In this document: piece by piece, positions 17,733-30,052 of the stretch
Position numbering within the stretch: the stretch's first letter is position 1
How the letters are laid out: every line of letters starts with the position of its first letter
Assembly: GCA_007570785.1 (NCBI GenBank)
Contig: ML661885.1
Coordinates: forward strand, 14,698,338 to 14,762,337
Direction of reading: 5' to 3'
Source of the DNA: Antilocapra americana
Lineage: Eukaryota > Chordata > Mammalia > Artiodactyla > Antilocapridae
DNA: 64,000 nucleotides
Notes under the pieces: generated by a model
The model's input: only the letters and a program-made list of their open reading frames with translations
Databases searched by the model: none
Told to the model about the DNA's origin: nothing
Made by a program: the position numbers and the translations under genes

Positions 17733-20221
17733 AAAGCAACAGTGTGACTTTCCTGTGCGTGGTTCCAAGAGGCGGTCCCTGTGTTCTAGAAGGTGCGCTT
17801 TTCATGGTTTAAGATGTTTGGGTAAGGCGTAGCATAGGGTGGCTATGCAGGGAGACGTCCTTTCCAAGATCTTATGGCGTCAAATCGAGCTATTCTTATT
17901 GATAAAGCATACCGCGGCATTACTCTTTCCTAAATGTTTTTTTGTTCCTTGGGAACAGCCTAGGTGCTCGGATGTTGAAGACTGCTGGCCACCCAGACAC
18001 GGTCTGGGGTTGGTGACTTGGAGGCTGAGGGGAAAACATGAACGCAGATCCTTCAGGTGTGGAGTCTTGCAGAGAGGCCAGGGCACCATCCTGAATGAAG
18101 TGAGGTGCTGTCATTGAAAGTGGAAGCGATGCCTCCTGGCCTGGTCCTCTGGAGGAGCAGGGGAAGCTGGAGAGCATGGTCCAGTGAGACCAGCAGGGCT
18201 GGGGGCCCCCACATGAGGAAGGATCCGCCTTATGAGGCAGTGTAAGGGGTGAAGCAGTGTCAGTGTGCATCGGCTGACCCCCTCTTGTGAGGCCTGCTCT
18301 AACAGTGTTGTTTCTGTTGAAAAGGAAGGTCAATTCATATTTTTCCATTGGTCTTGGATACATCTCAATCTAAGAGTAAAAATTTTGGCCACTAATTTCA
18401 GTATTTAATTCAATTGCATGACAGTGTTTATCTAACTCTATTTGGAGCTTTGAGGGTTAGCAGAAACTGATTGTCATTGTGTGTATTTAATTCTTTATTT
18501 CAGTATGAATTGTAAGCAAAAAGCCCAAAGAGCCATCTTTAGCTGCAGAAGCATAGGATTGACATTTTGTGCCAATTAGATGAAAATGGAATATGGAGTA
18601 AAGAAGAGAAAGCAGTGAATAATCCTATAAATTCTTTGGATTACTTACTATCTTTTTTTCCAGTTGTCTTTTCTTATAAACAGTAAAAATTATGGAAATA
18701 TAATTGATTCTGTGTGCCTTTGACTGAAAATTAAAATTTCCCATAATAGTCTACAGCTTGTAAATAACATAAATTATCAGCTGGATGCAGACGATCATAA
18801 AACTGCTTTTTACACTGATTGATATTTTTAGTTTTACATCTTTTGACTTATAAAGGCATTTTACTTTCTGGCCAGGATGTGGATCTAAATGGAATGAAAT
18901 GTTATTTCTGCTGTTCATGATGAGGAAATGCACATTTTGTGGCAAATGAAAGATTTCAACTAAGTCTTTTGCAGTTATGAATAATTTGTTTCCTTTTGTT
19001 TTATCTGTAAGAGAGAGATGTGGACTTTGGTTGAGAAAGGTTACTACTCTTTCCAATGTCAAACCTTTAAGTTACACATTTGAATTCCTACTAAAAACAT
19101 GGAGTGAATTTTGAAGCTGAATAAGATAAATTCTGGGTTTAGGGGAGTATTTTGGGTGTCAAATGAACTCTTTCAAGATTTTAGGCAATTGAGAAATAAA
19201 TCATTGTACCACCAGATGGTCTAGAGGGAGTTAGCCAAATATAAGCAGCTAAAAAAAAGAAAATTTGAAAGGCCAATTTGATTTATCTGCTGATAACATT
19301 GTTAACACACATCTAAAATTGAGTATTGTTATAGAAAAAAATTTCAAGTATGTACATTTTTTTTTCTGAAGAATTCCTGATAAGGATGCAATAATGTCAG
19401 TAATTTCATTCCTGAGATGACAGAGTTTGTTTAATCTCTAAATTTTAGACACAGATCCATGTCTTGATCTCTAAGAAGGTGTTGTTGATAATGGCCTATT
19501 GTATATAGCTGTATATAATACAATACATACACACACCTCTCTACATCAGACAGAGTATTTAAACCTACTTCAGATTATGTTTGCACAGATATCTACCTGA
19601 AAATTATACCCAGCAGTGAAAGACCTTGGTTTTGGAAGATTTTGTGAAGTTGTAAATAATAAATTAGGTTCCAAATTATTAATCAATCTAAGCGAATCTC
19701 TGCTAGCCTAAGTAGATTCTCTACTAAATTCTCATAAAGGATTTGTGTTTGTTTGTTTAAATGTGTACATTTCCCTCTCTGTTTGAATGGGGAAATATTA
19801 TACAATTCTTTACATTTGATTGCATGGTAGTTAAGTGAAAGTATTGTTCATTTGTCTGAGGTTTGGAGTCTTTTAGAAACAGCTCTGTATGATGCCTTAT
19901 ACAAACCACTAACTACCTTTCCTGTACTCTTCTCTAGTCATCTAATGTTATTTTTCTGGAATAATTATTGGTGAGGGGAGTGCTAATGTGATGTGTGTGT
20001 GAATATGTGTGAATAGTATTTTTACAACCTGGGGAAAATTCATTTTGTCAATGCTTCAGTAGGATTGTATTCTAGTTCTCACTATATTATAGGTACATCA
20101 GGATCCTGCTTGTGCTATGAAATTCTTATGCAGGAATGCATGGAATCTGTGTTTTTTTTTTTTCTAACTCGCTTAAGAGGTAAGATAACTTTGGAGGAGA
20201 GTATCTGTTAACCTTGTTTTT
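17727..20221. other. Unique start of KCNB2 intron 2
   Basis: The first 600 bases (to about 18350) are GC-richer than what follows and contain frames of up to 147 codons on both strands without any recognisable domain. The remainder is AT-rich and unique, with no transposon seen. Confidence 0.55.
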
Positions 20222-20231
20222 TCAGTTATTG

Positions 20232-20356
20232 GTTGTGTGTGTGTGTGTGTGAAGTCACTTCAGTCATGTCCAACTCTTTGTGTCCCTATGGACTGTAGCC
20301 TACCAAGCTCCTCTGTCCATGGATTCTCCAGGCAAGAATACTGGAGTGGGTTGCCA
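20232..20356 (-). mobile_element. Bov-tA SINE, antisense, with (TG)n tail
   Basis: A reversed, 5'-truncated SINE whose tail side carries a TG dinucleotide run (20235-20251). The 10-base duplication TCAGTTATTG at 20222-20231 and 20357-20366 shows the dinucleotide run is part of the insertion. Confidence 0.92.
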
Positions 20357-20366
20357 TCAGTTATTG

Positions 20367-21020
20367 CTTATTCAGTTGAATGTTTATAGATGGTTCTCTA
20401 TGCACTACACACATTAGAGTAGACATGTAGAATCACTCCTTTCTCTCCAAACTTCAATAAATATTCTCTTAGCTTAAACAGGGATTTCGTATCCTAGAAA
20501 ATATTTGTTTTTGTCTCTTTTGGTTTGTCTGTATTTTATAATATTTCTGTAGTAAAATATAAATGTTATGAAATTATATAATCCCTAGTATAGCAGTAAA
20601 AATTTGACATTTTCTATCAAATATTCCATAGTAAGTTAAAATATCTATTCATTGACATAGAATAAGTACTCAGTAATCTATTATGTAATAATTGTTCAGT
20701 CTGTCCTACATGTATCTGCTGTGATATGTAAAATTATTGCAAGGCCCACTGATCTGTCATACCATCTCTGGGGATGACCCTGACAGTAACAATTCAGCTC
20801 TTATAGAACATGCTCCTTGGGGTCATTTCTATTCGTTGAACTTTCTAGTATATTAGTAAGTGAAAAAAAATGGCAAATAGAGTTTTAAAATGTGACATAT
20901 TTAAAATGTCTATATTTAACAAATTAACATTTTTACACGTTTATAGAATACCATGAAATACAATTGTACTTTCCCAAAATAGACACTTTGTGAAAAACCA
21001 AGTGGTTTTGGGGGCATGGT
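20367..21020. other. Unique AT-rich sequence
   Basis: No gene or clear repeat is seen. Confidence 0.45.
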
Positions 21021-21937
21021 ATCATCTGGTAATGGGACCCGAGTTTATATCTGTGTGATGGGCTTTGTTTTTCAATCCTGTGTCTCTGGTGACTGTCAAT
21101 TTTCCCTCCCATAGAGATAATGTAAAAAGTTTACATTTGAGACTATTTGTGAATGTGGGGTCCAGTCAAATGGGCCTGGGGGGATGGTTGGGACCAGTCT
21201 CTGGGTTATCACAACATGGAATTACAGGCTCTGGGACACCTGTCATAGGGACATGCAAGGGGAGGAGATGGGCTTAACTGGCTGCCAGTTTCCTGGGCAG
21301 TGATTTGGAATTAGATGTGATCCTGTACCTCTTCCAGCCCAGGGCAATTTAGTCAGCTTCTGAATTGGAAACATTTTCTTTTTCTCTTTGGCCTCTTCCC
21401 AAAGGAACTGCAGTAGTGATTCCCTTTTAAATACTGCTTACAGCGACTCGAGTCTGAGAGGTGTTTTAAGGCATTTATTTAGGGGAAATGGTTCTGTGGC
21501 TGGCAGGCTTATCAGCCTTTGGGATGAAAAATGACCAGGAAGAAGCACAGCCCATCTGAGACTTGGAGGGGACTAGACTCAGTATGGTATAGCGCCCTCA
21601 CTAGGGTATCTGAGGAAGGTCAAGGGCAAAGGGAGTCAGTGGGTCTTCAGACAAACCCAATTAGGAATGGCTGAGCCCAAGAGGCAAACCTCAACCCAGC
21701 AAGTAAGTGGACGTGGTGTCCAGACTGTGCTCTATAACCTTGTCATGTGAAATTCTGCTCTCCATCTGACGGATTGTTACTGGGCACGGTGGGGAGAGCA
21801 AGGATAATTTTGGGGACCAAGAGGTCTGGTACAGGTCTGTTATTCCAGGGAAGGTGAGAAATCTTTAGAAACCACAGACCATGGGGAAGATGGGAGGCAG
21901 CTTCCCAGAATGAACCTCCCTGAGTTATGGACGAGGG
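21021..21937. other. Unclassified GC-richer segment
   Basis: This is markedly less AT-rich than its surroundings, with phrases such as 'gggatggttgggaccagtct' and 'gaatggctgagcccaagagg'. It has no SINE, LINE or gene I recognise. The texture recalls an old LTR, but no LTR ends or family could be confirmed. Confidence 0.35.
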
Positions 21938-22212
21938 TTGCTGCTGCTGCTGCTAAGTCGCTTCAGTCGTGTCCAACTCTGTGCGACCCCATAGACGGCA
22001 GCCCACCAGGCTCCCCCATCCTTGGGATTCTCCAGGCAAGAACACTGGAGTGGGCTGCCATTTTCTTCTCCAATTCATGAAAGTAAAAGTGAAGTCGCTC
22101 AGTTGTGTCCTACTCTTAGCGACCCCATGGCCTGCAGCCCACCAGGCTCCTCTGTTCATGGGATTTTCCAGGCAAGAGTACTGGAGTGGGGTGCCATGGC
22201 CTTCTCCAATGG
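21938..22212 (-). mobile_element. BOV-A2 SINE dimer, antisense
   Basis: It starts with a GCT trinucleotide run (reversed tail), then two tandem reversed monomers, each with 'cccaccaggctcc' and 'ccaggcaaga', joined by 'catgaaagtaaaagtgaag'. This is the diagnostic dimeric structure. Confidence 0.94.
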
Positions 22213-22352
22213 GCAAGGGTTAGGGTGGTACATTTCCTGCTTGTTATGAAGAACGTTACCCTTACCCCTGGGTTGGTTATGGTAGTGAAAGACACTTTTT
22301 CTTTTCTTACTTTTTCTTTCTTAAGTCTTGCTTACTTGAGTTAAGTGTCTTT

Positions 22353-22565
22353 GAAAGTGAAAGTGTTCATGACTCAGTCATGGCTCACTCTTTGCGACCC
22401 CATGGATGGTAGCCTGCCAGGCTCCTCTCTCCATGGGATTCTCCAGGCAAGAACGCTGGAATGGGTTGCCATTCCCTTCCCCAGAGGATCATCCAGACCC
22501 AGGGATCGAACCCCGGTCTCCTGCATTGCAGGCGGACTCTTTGCCATCTGAGACACCAGAGAAAC
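22353..22565 (-). mobile_element. Bov-tA SINE, antisense
   Basis: A near-complete reversed copy: 'ctttgcgaccccatggatgg' to 'tttgccatctgagacaccag'. Confidence 0.94.
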
Positions 22566-22599
22566 ACTAGGCATCTTTGGTTGTAAGTAAAAGAAATGT

Positions 22600-23105
22600 G
22601 CTGGCAATAATAGTAGTAGAACAACATGGTGTCCGCTAGCTCCTGAATTTGAAATATCACAGTTTCAACTACCAGGGCAGGTCAAGTTCAACCCTCAGTT
22701 TGTCCCAAGTCTAAAATCTCAGGGGGAGGGTTCAACTTAGGCCAAGTACCCACTCGAAGCCAACCAGCTGTGGTTAGGGCAGCCAACAGGTTGATCCTAG
22801 GGATCAGGTCAGGAAACCAGCCTGTAAGCAGTCCTAATAAGGACAGTATAATGCCGTATCTGCCACTTCTGTTCATCTTCGCCAGGACAGAGATTGCCAC
22901 CCAACAGTCCTGTTGGACGGGATCCTGGGTCACTGGGGGCCACTGTTTATCATCTGCTTCTCTCTTCAGTTTCCCCATTTCCCCTCAGCTGCCACTTTTT
23001 AAGGGCTACCTTTTCCCCCATTCTCTTTACCTCCTCGCTTTCCCCAACCCCTCTTCTCTCTCTCTCTCTTTCTTTCATCCTCAGGAAAATGGAAAGGATG
23101 ATTGA
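22600..23105. other. Unclassified GC-richer segment, second half
   Basis: GC content stays higher than in the flanks. A 96-codon minus-strand frame (22688-22978) reads through leucine-rich hydrophobic stretches (SLLGLLTGWF) but matches nothing I can name. A pyrimidine run lies at 23053-23075. Possibly the same unit as 21021-21937, split by the two SINEs. Confidence 0.3.
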
Positions 23106-24445
23106 GTAAAGAATTACTAACTTTTTCAGTAATGATCCCTTAGGGAAAAAAATTAGCTAAATTTAAATTCTCTCTAAAGAAAGATACTGCATATGAAGGA
23201 ATATGATTTTGTCAGGGTCGACATTGAAGGGCTACAAACTATTGAAACAGGTAAGAATTTTTTCACCCCTCCCCACAAGAACCAATTTTCTCCTCTTGGC
23301 AATGACACTGAGAATGCATCGAATGGAGGAAGGCAATGACTGTGTTTCCCGCTTGTGGCTCATGAGCCCCAGGGTATTTTTATGGCCACCGTCACTGGTG
23401 GGACGCAGCAGAGTCCTTAAAGCAAGCATGTGAAGGGTCCGGAGTCCTTGGTTATCATTGGATCAAGAGGGAAGTTGACCAGGATAGATGTCTACAGTCT
23501 GTCCTTAGACCTCCAGCTCTCTGAGGACCAAAGTTATGAGTTTCCCAGGAAATGGTGCCTGTTTGTTGCCCTTTGATGATAACCACCCTCTCTATTCTGA
23601 TGGAATTAGAGTGTAGACCTTTTAAGTCACAGAAATAGTAAAAAGAAAATAAATCCAAATAAAACAAAACTCCTGTGCATTCATCAAGAGGAAAAGAATA
23701 CTTAACATTCTGATTCTATTTATAGTATACGGATCAGTTTTTCTCATGCTTTGAATGAAAAAAGAAAGGTATGAAAACAGAGCCATAAATTATTTCCTTT
23801 TAGTCCAAGAAGAGAACTTTCACATGTTATTCATGTGTATACATACATATATTTATATATACACACATGCATAATTCTCTTCTATACACACACACGTACA
23901 CACATATTATATGTCTCTTTATATAGTCAGGTGAACAACACTGCTCATACAAAACCCTCAGTTTAGCTTTCTGATAACTTTCTTAGTGATTACCAGTTAC
24001 AGTAACCATCAGAACCATTAATGGAGACCCAAAATAAACAATGCCTTGTGAATACACACAGAAATCTCCCTGCGTTAGGCCCTCTGTGGGCTGAGCCTTA
24101 CTCTAGCTCTTGCCTCGAATACTCAGCGGCCTAATTAGCGTGCTGCTCATGCTGTTTCTGTGTTCGGTGCTTGCTGATTTCACTTCTTGGCCTGTCCTTT
24201 CTGCATTCCAGCTGCACAGATTTAAGGTTTTGCGTTTTTCTGATAACAGGACACAAGGGTTTAGAGATGCTCACAGGAGTTAACAGAACTTGGCCAGTCT
24301 GTGGATGATTGAACTGGAGATAAGTTTGTCTTTTTTAAAATATTTAATCCATGCAGACTAACAGGCTGAAAGTCTGGAAGAAATTAGGTATAAGAGAATA
24401 AAACAGATAAGGTAGAAAACAACATTGGGCTTTTAAAGAAAATTA
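23106..24445. other. Unique AT-rich sequence
   Basis: No gene is seen. An AT/AC-rich simple tract lies at 23858-23922. Confidence 0.45.
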
Positions 24446-24566
24446 TGTATTTTTAATTGGAGGATAATTGCTTTACAATATTGTGTTGATTTCTGCCAGA
24501 TATCAACATGAATCAGCCATAGGTGTACGTCTGTTCCCTCCCTCTTGAAAATCCCTCCCACCTTCC
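24446..24566 (-). mobile_element. L1 3'-end fragment, antisense
   Basis: 'tttttaattggaggataatt' followed by 'catgaatcagccataggtgt' is the reversed L1 3' terminus. Only about 120 bases remain. Confidence 0.82.
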
Positions 24567-25689
24567 TCTCTTTGATGAAGATGGCTCAGTTACTCCATTG
24601 TTTGGTTCCAGATCCATGCATCTCTGCTTTTCCCAAAAAGCTGCCCTGAAAATGCACCACACTTTGTCCACTTGGCCTCATTTGATCAGAAAGAGAAAGG
24701 TGAAAAAAGAAGTTGCTAGAAAATTCACATCCCATGTGCTTTTAGCAGAGGGGGCCATAAGTCCTGGTTTTGCTGAGACTACCCCAGTTGAAGTTGTTAG
24801 ACTTTTGCCCTAGTCTAATTACCAATAACGTCTCCTTTCATTCTTAAAAAGTGTCCCAATTTGAACAATAAGCTATGTGATCACCTTACATGAGAGTATT
24901 TTTTTTTTAAAGAAATTATCCACAAATCGTACATGTTTCCTCTTTACTTCTCGGTTATGTCTTAGGAGGGCAGTCTTAATTTTCATCTCTTAAAACATCA
25001 CTAGTTTCTATTAAATATTAAGAGAAGACAGATTCCTTTCAAGCTTGATTTTTAAACCTCAATAAGTAATTATCATTTTCAAAGTAAAAAAACTAAGGCG
25101 TTCTTTCTACATTATCTAATGTTATCTCAGAGCATCAGTAGTATTTAAATATTCTGGTTTTAAGAATCCATGTACACTGCTTTGGTTATTAACAGATTTG
25201 TTTTCTTTATTTCAAGTGAGAGACCTTATAAAGCGACGAATGTACTACTTTAGGTAAGCCTAAGTATTATGAAGGAGTGGTCACAATATTTAACACATTC
25301 CACTTTGGAAGGCTCTAGAATGGTTTGAAGAATGTTTTAGATTAAGTTTTCTTATCTGAGCTTTATCTCCTGTTTTTTTGTTTTTTTTTTAAATAAGCTA
25401 AACAAACACTTTCCAAATACTAAAAGTTTATAAGAAAGTTCCCTTGATGTATATGCCTTGACGTCAGATACCTTGCCCGTCTTATTAGCTTTTAAACATT
25501 TTTGTTGTCTAGCGGAACTTTGCCCTGAAAATTTCATCAAATTAATTGTATGATTGTGCTGTCTTGTAACTGCTTTGATTCCGCAGGAGATGGCTCCTCA
25601 TCCATGTTTATTTATATTGTTACTGTTTAACTTTCCCCTGGTGTGTTACGATATTCAGGTCACCCTGGTAACTATCACTTAGTGCTGTG
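24567..25689. other. Unique AT-rich sequence
   Basis: No gene or confident repeat is visible. Confidence 0.45.
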
Positions 25690-25700
25690 ATATGGTACAG

Positions 25701-25909
25701 ATGTGGGCTTCCCTGGCAGAAGACTGCCTGTGCCTGCCAGTGCATGAGACATGGGTTCAATCCCTGGGTCTTGAAGTTGCCCTGTTGAAGGAAATGGCTA
25801 TCTACTTCAGTATCCCTGCCTGGAAAATTCCATGGACAGAGGAGCCTGGCAGACTACGGTTCATGGGGTCACAAAGAGTTGGACATGATTGAACAACTAA
25901 ACAACAGGA
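25701..25909 (+). mobile_element. Bov-tA SINE, sense, with internal deletion
   Basis: 'gggcttccctggcagaagac' to an ACTAAACAACAGG tail. The 11-base duplication ATATGGTACAG flanks it (25690-25700, 25910-25920). Part of the tRNA-like head is missing. Confidence 0.94.
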
Positions 25910-25920
25910 ATATGGTACAG

Positions 25921-27804
25921 GTATAGCAGTTAGCTGCATTGGAACTGAACATGGGAAGATGCTATTCTGAATTTCACTGATCTTTCCCTTTTTTCTAGCC
26001 ACTGACATATTTGACAAAAACATTTGTCATATGGAATGAAATGAAATACTCTCTTTCCAAAGAACTTGTTACCACTTGTTTATCATAGAATGTCAAAGTA
26101 GCCAATTTGAATGTTAATATTGCATTTGAAACACTGAACTTCTATTAATATTAAACATTGTCTAAATTAAATCATCAAAAATAAAAAGTTGTGGGCACTT
26201 CCTTTATTTTAACTGGCCGATCCTTCCACCTTGTTCCACAAAAGAGATAGTTCATGAGAAATGCATACACTTGGAGTTCAAATAAAATAAGAAAAAAGAA
26301 TTAAAAGCAAAAAATAGCACTAGAAAAAATGTATTCTAAATTGTCCCAGTAACAATAAGGAATGCTTCATTTTTTGCAAAATCCTTTGCCTAATTTTAAT
26401 TTAAAAATGACCATCTAATAGTTTAATAATAGAGTTGAAATTCATAAGCAAAATTTTGTGTTCATGATTAGAAAAATTTACCCATCTGTCTTTAGAGAAA
26501 CTTGTTTACTGACTCAAAGTAAGAACCATTGTTAACACAGAGACTATAAACAGATGTGAATTGACCATTGATAAGAAAGATTTTTAAAAAATAATTATCA
26601 AAGTTGATTCTAGATAAAGTATTGAAATAAAAATTCCTTTTGATCAAAATGTGATTACATAGGGAAAAATAATCCTTGCTGCTAACGTATAATTTGTGAA
26701 ATAACCAAAGATTATGATAGATTTTTAAAATTTTGGCATTGATTTAGCAGTGATGGCTTTATACTATTTGAGAATAACCCCCAGAGTTCCATGACATTCA
26801 ATAATCTATAATGTGTGAGGTATAAATCTGACTTCTGTATAATGTAAGGTTTGTCTGTAGCAGCTAGTGACTTAGTGAGTTTAGCTGGCCAGTAGGCACT
26901 GTTACCTTCTCCCAGTCTGTTTTTTCCCTCTGGTTTTCATATATACTAACTGTCATTAGCTGCTCCTATATTTTACTGGGGGAGGGGAATCCTGTGGTAT
27001 CATAGAGATTCATACAGGACATATCCTTCATTTAAAATGTCCTATTTAAAAATAAAAAGAGTGATAAGAGCTTTTAAGGCATCAGTCAGTCGGAAAATTT
27101 TTCTTGTCCACCAGTAGCCAAGGTGTTCATTAAAACCTTTCCTACCTCCGCAGTGGAGCAGAGAAGGATAAAAGAGTTCCCAGGTCACGGCTGCCAGCAT
27201 TTTCCATGGAGTATGTGACATTGGAGGCAAGCTGTACTTCCTATATCTGTAACGTTGTAGTTGATGATAGCTTTACAGTTTACAGTGAGAACTTTGAAGA
27301 ATTTCAAGAGACAGAGACTTCTCAGCAATTGCTCTGTCAGTCGACACACAAACATAACCAATCTAGAAAAAAGCTGTTTGACATTGATCAGCTGGGAACA
27401 GAGAACTATAGTGATGGGCAATGGGAAAGTGGGGGAGGAAGGTATTTGTTCTTATCCTTCTAAAACTTTTCCAGGAGGCACTGAAAGTGAACATCTGAGG
27501 TCTATCAGACTCTGCACCTATGTATTATTTATTTGCAGCTGTGTATACATCAGTGTTTAAGTTAACTCATTAGCTAATGCAGAAAATGAATGGATTTTTT
27601 TCCCCTCTAAATCATCCCCTTTAATGTCTTTATAAAGCTTTAAGTGAAACAGTTCTGGATATTACCAGCTATCAAGTAGATAACTCCCAACTGATGTTTG
27701 TGGTCAAATTTCTGGGTGGGCGAACCAGGTAGCAGCAACCTTCAGATAGTGTCACCTGAACTAGGTCAGTTCTTGAGTGTGTGTGTGAGAGAGTGTTTCT
27801 CATA
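25921..27804. other. Unique AT-rich sequence
   Basis: No recognisable gene. Overlapping frames at 27185-27560 show no family resemblance and are taken as chance. Confidence 0.45.
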
Positions 27805-27887
27805 TACTGAGTTGACCGAAAAGTTCATTTGGGTTTTCCATATGATGTTATGGAAAAACTGAAAGGAACTTTTTGGTCAACCCAATA
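27805..27887. mobile_element. Mariner-derived palindromic MITE (copy 1)
   Basis: 'gaccgaaaagttcatttggg' on the left and 'ggaactttttggtcaaccca' on the right form long inverted arms that make up almost the whole 80-base element, with TA at both ends. This matches the ruminant mariner-type short element. It cannot encode a transposase. Confidence 0.88.
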
Positions 27888-28594
27888 TAATACAGTGCTA
27901 CCTCTCCATTAGAGTGTATTGTAAAAACCCACCTGCACAAAAATGTACTGAACTTCAACCCATATTTGGTAATTTAAGGTAGGTACAGCTTTGTCATCCA
28001 AATAAGACAGCTTGTTCAGAATATAAAGTTTATATTTAAATATAAAGCTAACCTGATTGGGCATGAAGTCCATGGAAGTGTTCTAATGGTCCAAGAATAG
28101 CAGGAAGAAGTATTTTCATTAGTGTCCCAGGATTTTGTTTCAGGATGCTAGAGGTCATTGCCACCCTGGATCTCATGCTTTTACTTACGTCTTGTTGAGT
28201 CACTCTTGACATAACCACAAGTGTTGAATGCTACTTTAAATAGCTCCTCAAGCCTAAGCCACAGCAGGACAAGGACAGCCCAGTAATCCCAGCACAGCTC
28301 TGAATGGGGTTGCTTGATTGGAACATCCTTCACTGCAGTCAACCTCAGGATATCTGCGTATGAATGAAAGAACCTCCAATCTTCTGATCATTATTTTATT
28401 TAATGTTAATATAGAACATAGAGTGTGGTTTTAGATGTTGGTGTGCAGTTGTCTTATCTAGCATCATCTAAACGAAATCCACAGCCAAATGTGTTCTTCA
28501 TATTAGTTTGTTTTCTTTTTTTTTTTTTAATTCATAGTTTACTTTGCACCTTGGAGCTGCCTCTAAGTTTCTGGCAACATTTTGTACAGGACTA
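27888..28594. other. Unique sequence
   Basis: No gene seen. A T-run occurs at about 28516-28530. Confidence 0.4.
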
Positions 28595-28603
28595 TCTCAC
28601 TTG

Positions 28604-28814
28604 TGGGTTTCTCTGGTGGCTCAGTGGTAAAGAACCCGCCTGCCATGCAGGAGACAGGAGTTGTATCCCTGGGTCGGGAAGGTCTCCTGGAGCAAGAAAT
28701 GGCTACCCTCCCCAGTGTTCTTGCCTGGGAAATCCAATGGACAGAGGAGCCTGGTAGGCTGTAGTCCATGTGGTCGCAAAGAGTCGGTCATGACTTAGCA
28801 ACTAAACAACAACA
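28604..28814 (+). mobile_element. Bov-tA SINE, sense, full length
   Basis: 'gggtttctctggtggctcag' to a CAACAACAA tail, flanked by ATCTCACTT / ATCTAACTT (28595-28603, 28815-28823; one mismatch). Frames of up to 110 codons here are SINE-derived. Confidence 0.94.
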
Positions 28815-28823
28815 ATCTAACTT

Positions 28824-30043
28824 ATACATTGGTGTCCAAACATGCTGTCTCAGCCAGAATTTGGTTGAATTGGAAAATAAATCACACATCTATGAAGTAT
28901 AACAGCAGGTTTGTACTGTGATCAGTTAGATGTATTTCATTAATACAGTGGAAAACTAGCAGAGAACCTGTATGGTATCCTTAAGGTAAGCATCTGGTTC
29001 TATTTCAGTGCAGTTTTTAGTTTAGAGGCAGAAAAATACTGGTAAGCAATATTGTTTTTTAAAAGGTGATAATTTGCTATACCACAGATGCGATGAACTA
29101 CATATGCAATGAAAGAAAATATGAAATAGTAGACTAGATTCTAGGATAACATGAATTTACGCTTATATATTTGCTATGTAAAAAAGCTAGTACATTTTAT
29201 CATATTTTGTAAATGAGTTTTGCAGGTGTGAAAATTACTGTATTATATAAGTAAAGCAATTGAATTATGAGTAACATTAAAATTCAAAGCAAAGATCTGT
29301 TTTAAGCACTGGTATTTACTTTTCAAAGTCTTGCTCATGAGCCATTATAAATATTTTAAATTGCATGGTGTGTTTACAAAGTGCTAATCACCTACACCGT
29401 TTTTTCCAAAGTTTTGTATATAGATTATACATGAAGTAGCTTAAAGGGGAGCAAACCATTTTGATAGGAATATTTTATTAATAACATTATATTGGGTATG
29501 TTTATCTATTGAAAAAATAATGTTATAATGGAAAAAATTGCTTTGTGTTCTGTATGTGCCTCTGTTTATTAAGTTTATCTGGCAAATGCCAAAGTGTTGA
29601 TGAACTTTTCTACCCTGTTGCCCTCTGATGCATACATCCGAAACTGAGTCTGAAGATCAGCTGATAGTCTGTGCTGTTTTATCAGACATTCTGACCTGGC
29701 TGTGATGCTGTGGCCTCACAGTGTAACTTTATAGTTAAGAAAATGTTCTCCAAGGCGCCACGTTGTCACGAGTGGGCACTTTGAAAAAATCAAAATTCCT
29801 TTCTCACTGCAGCTCAGCCCAAAGGAAGAAATGTCTTTGTTACTTCCTTTCAGCTCTTATTTCCTCTCTGTCTGAGGAGGCTCACCTTCCGCTTGTCCTC
29901 TTTGCTACACATCTGCTTCTTAGCTCATTCACCTGGGTCAGCGCTTCCACAGGAATACAAAAGAAACCGTGTTCCCCTGCCTGCTCCACATACGGCCCTG
30001 CAGGTTCCCTCCAGAGTCTTCCTCATTAAGGCCTGTTTTGGTG
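28824..30043. other. Unique AT-rich sequence
   Basis: No gene or confident repeat is seen. Confidence 0.45.
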
Positions 30044-30052
30044 CACTTTCTT

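Noticed and set aside
16952..17805. Minus-strand open frames of 78-133 codons across the KCNB2 exon
   Set aside because: They are mirror frames of the GC-rich exon. The plus-strand frame matches Kv2.2 throughout, and the minus frames show no domain.
22688..22978. Leucine-rich minus-strand frame as a membrane protein gene
   Set aside because: No recognisable family, no promoter or splice context. It is reported only as part of an unclassified segment.
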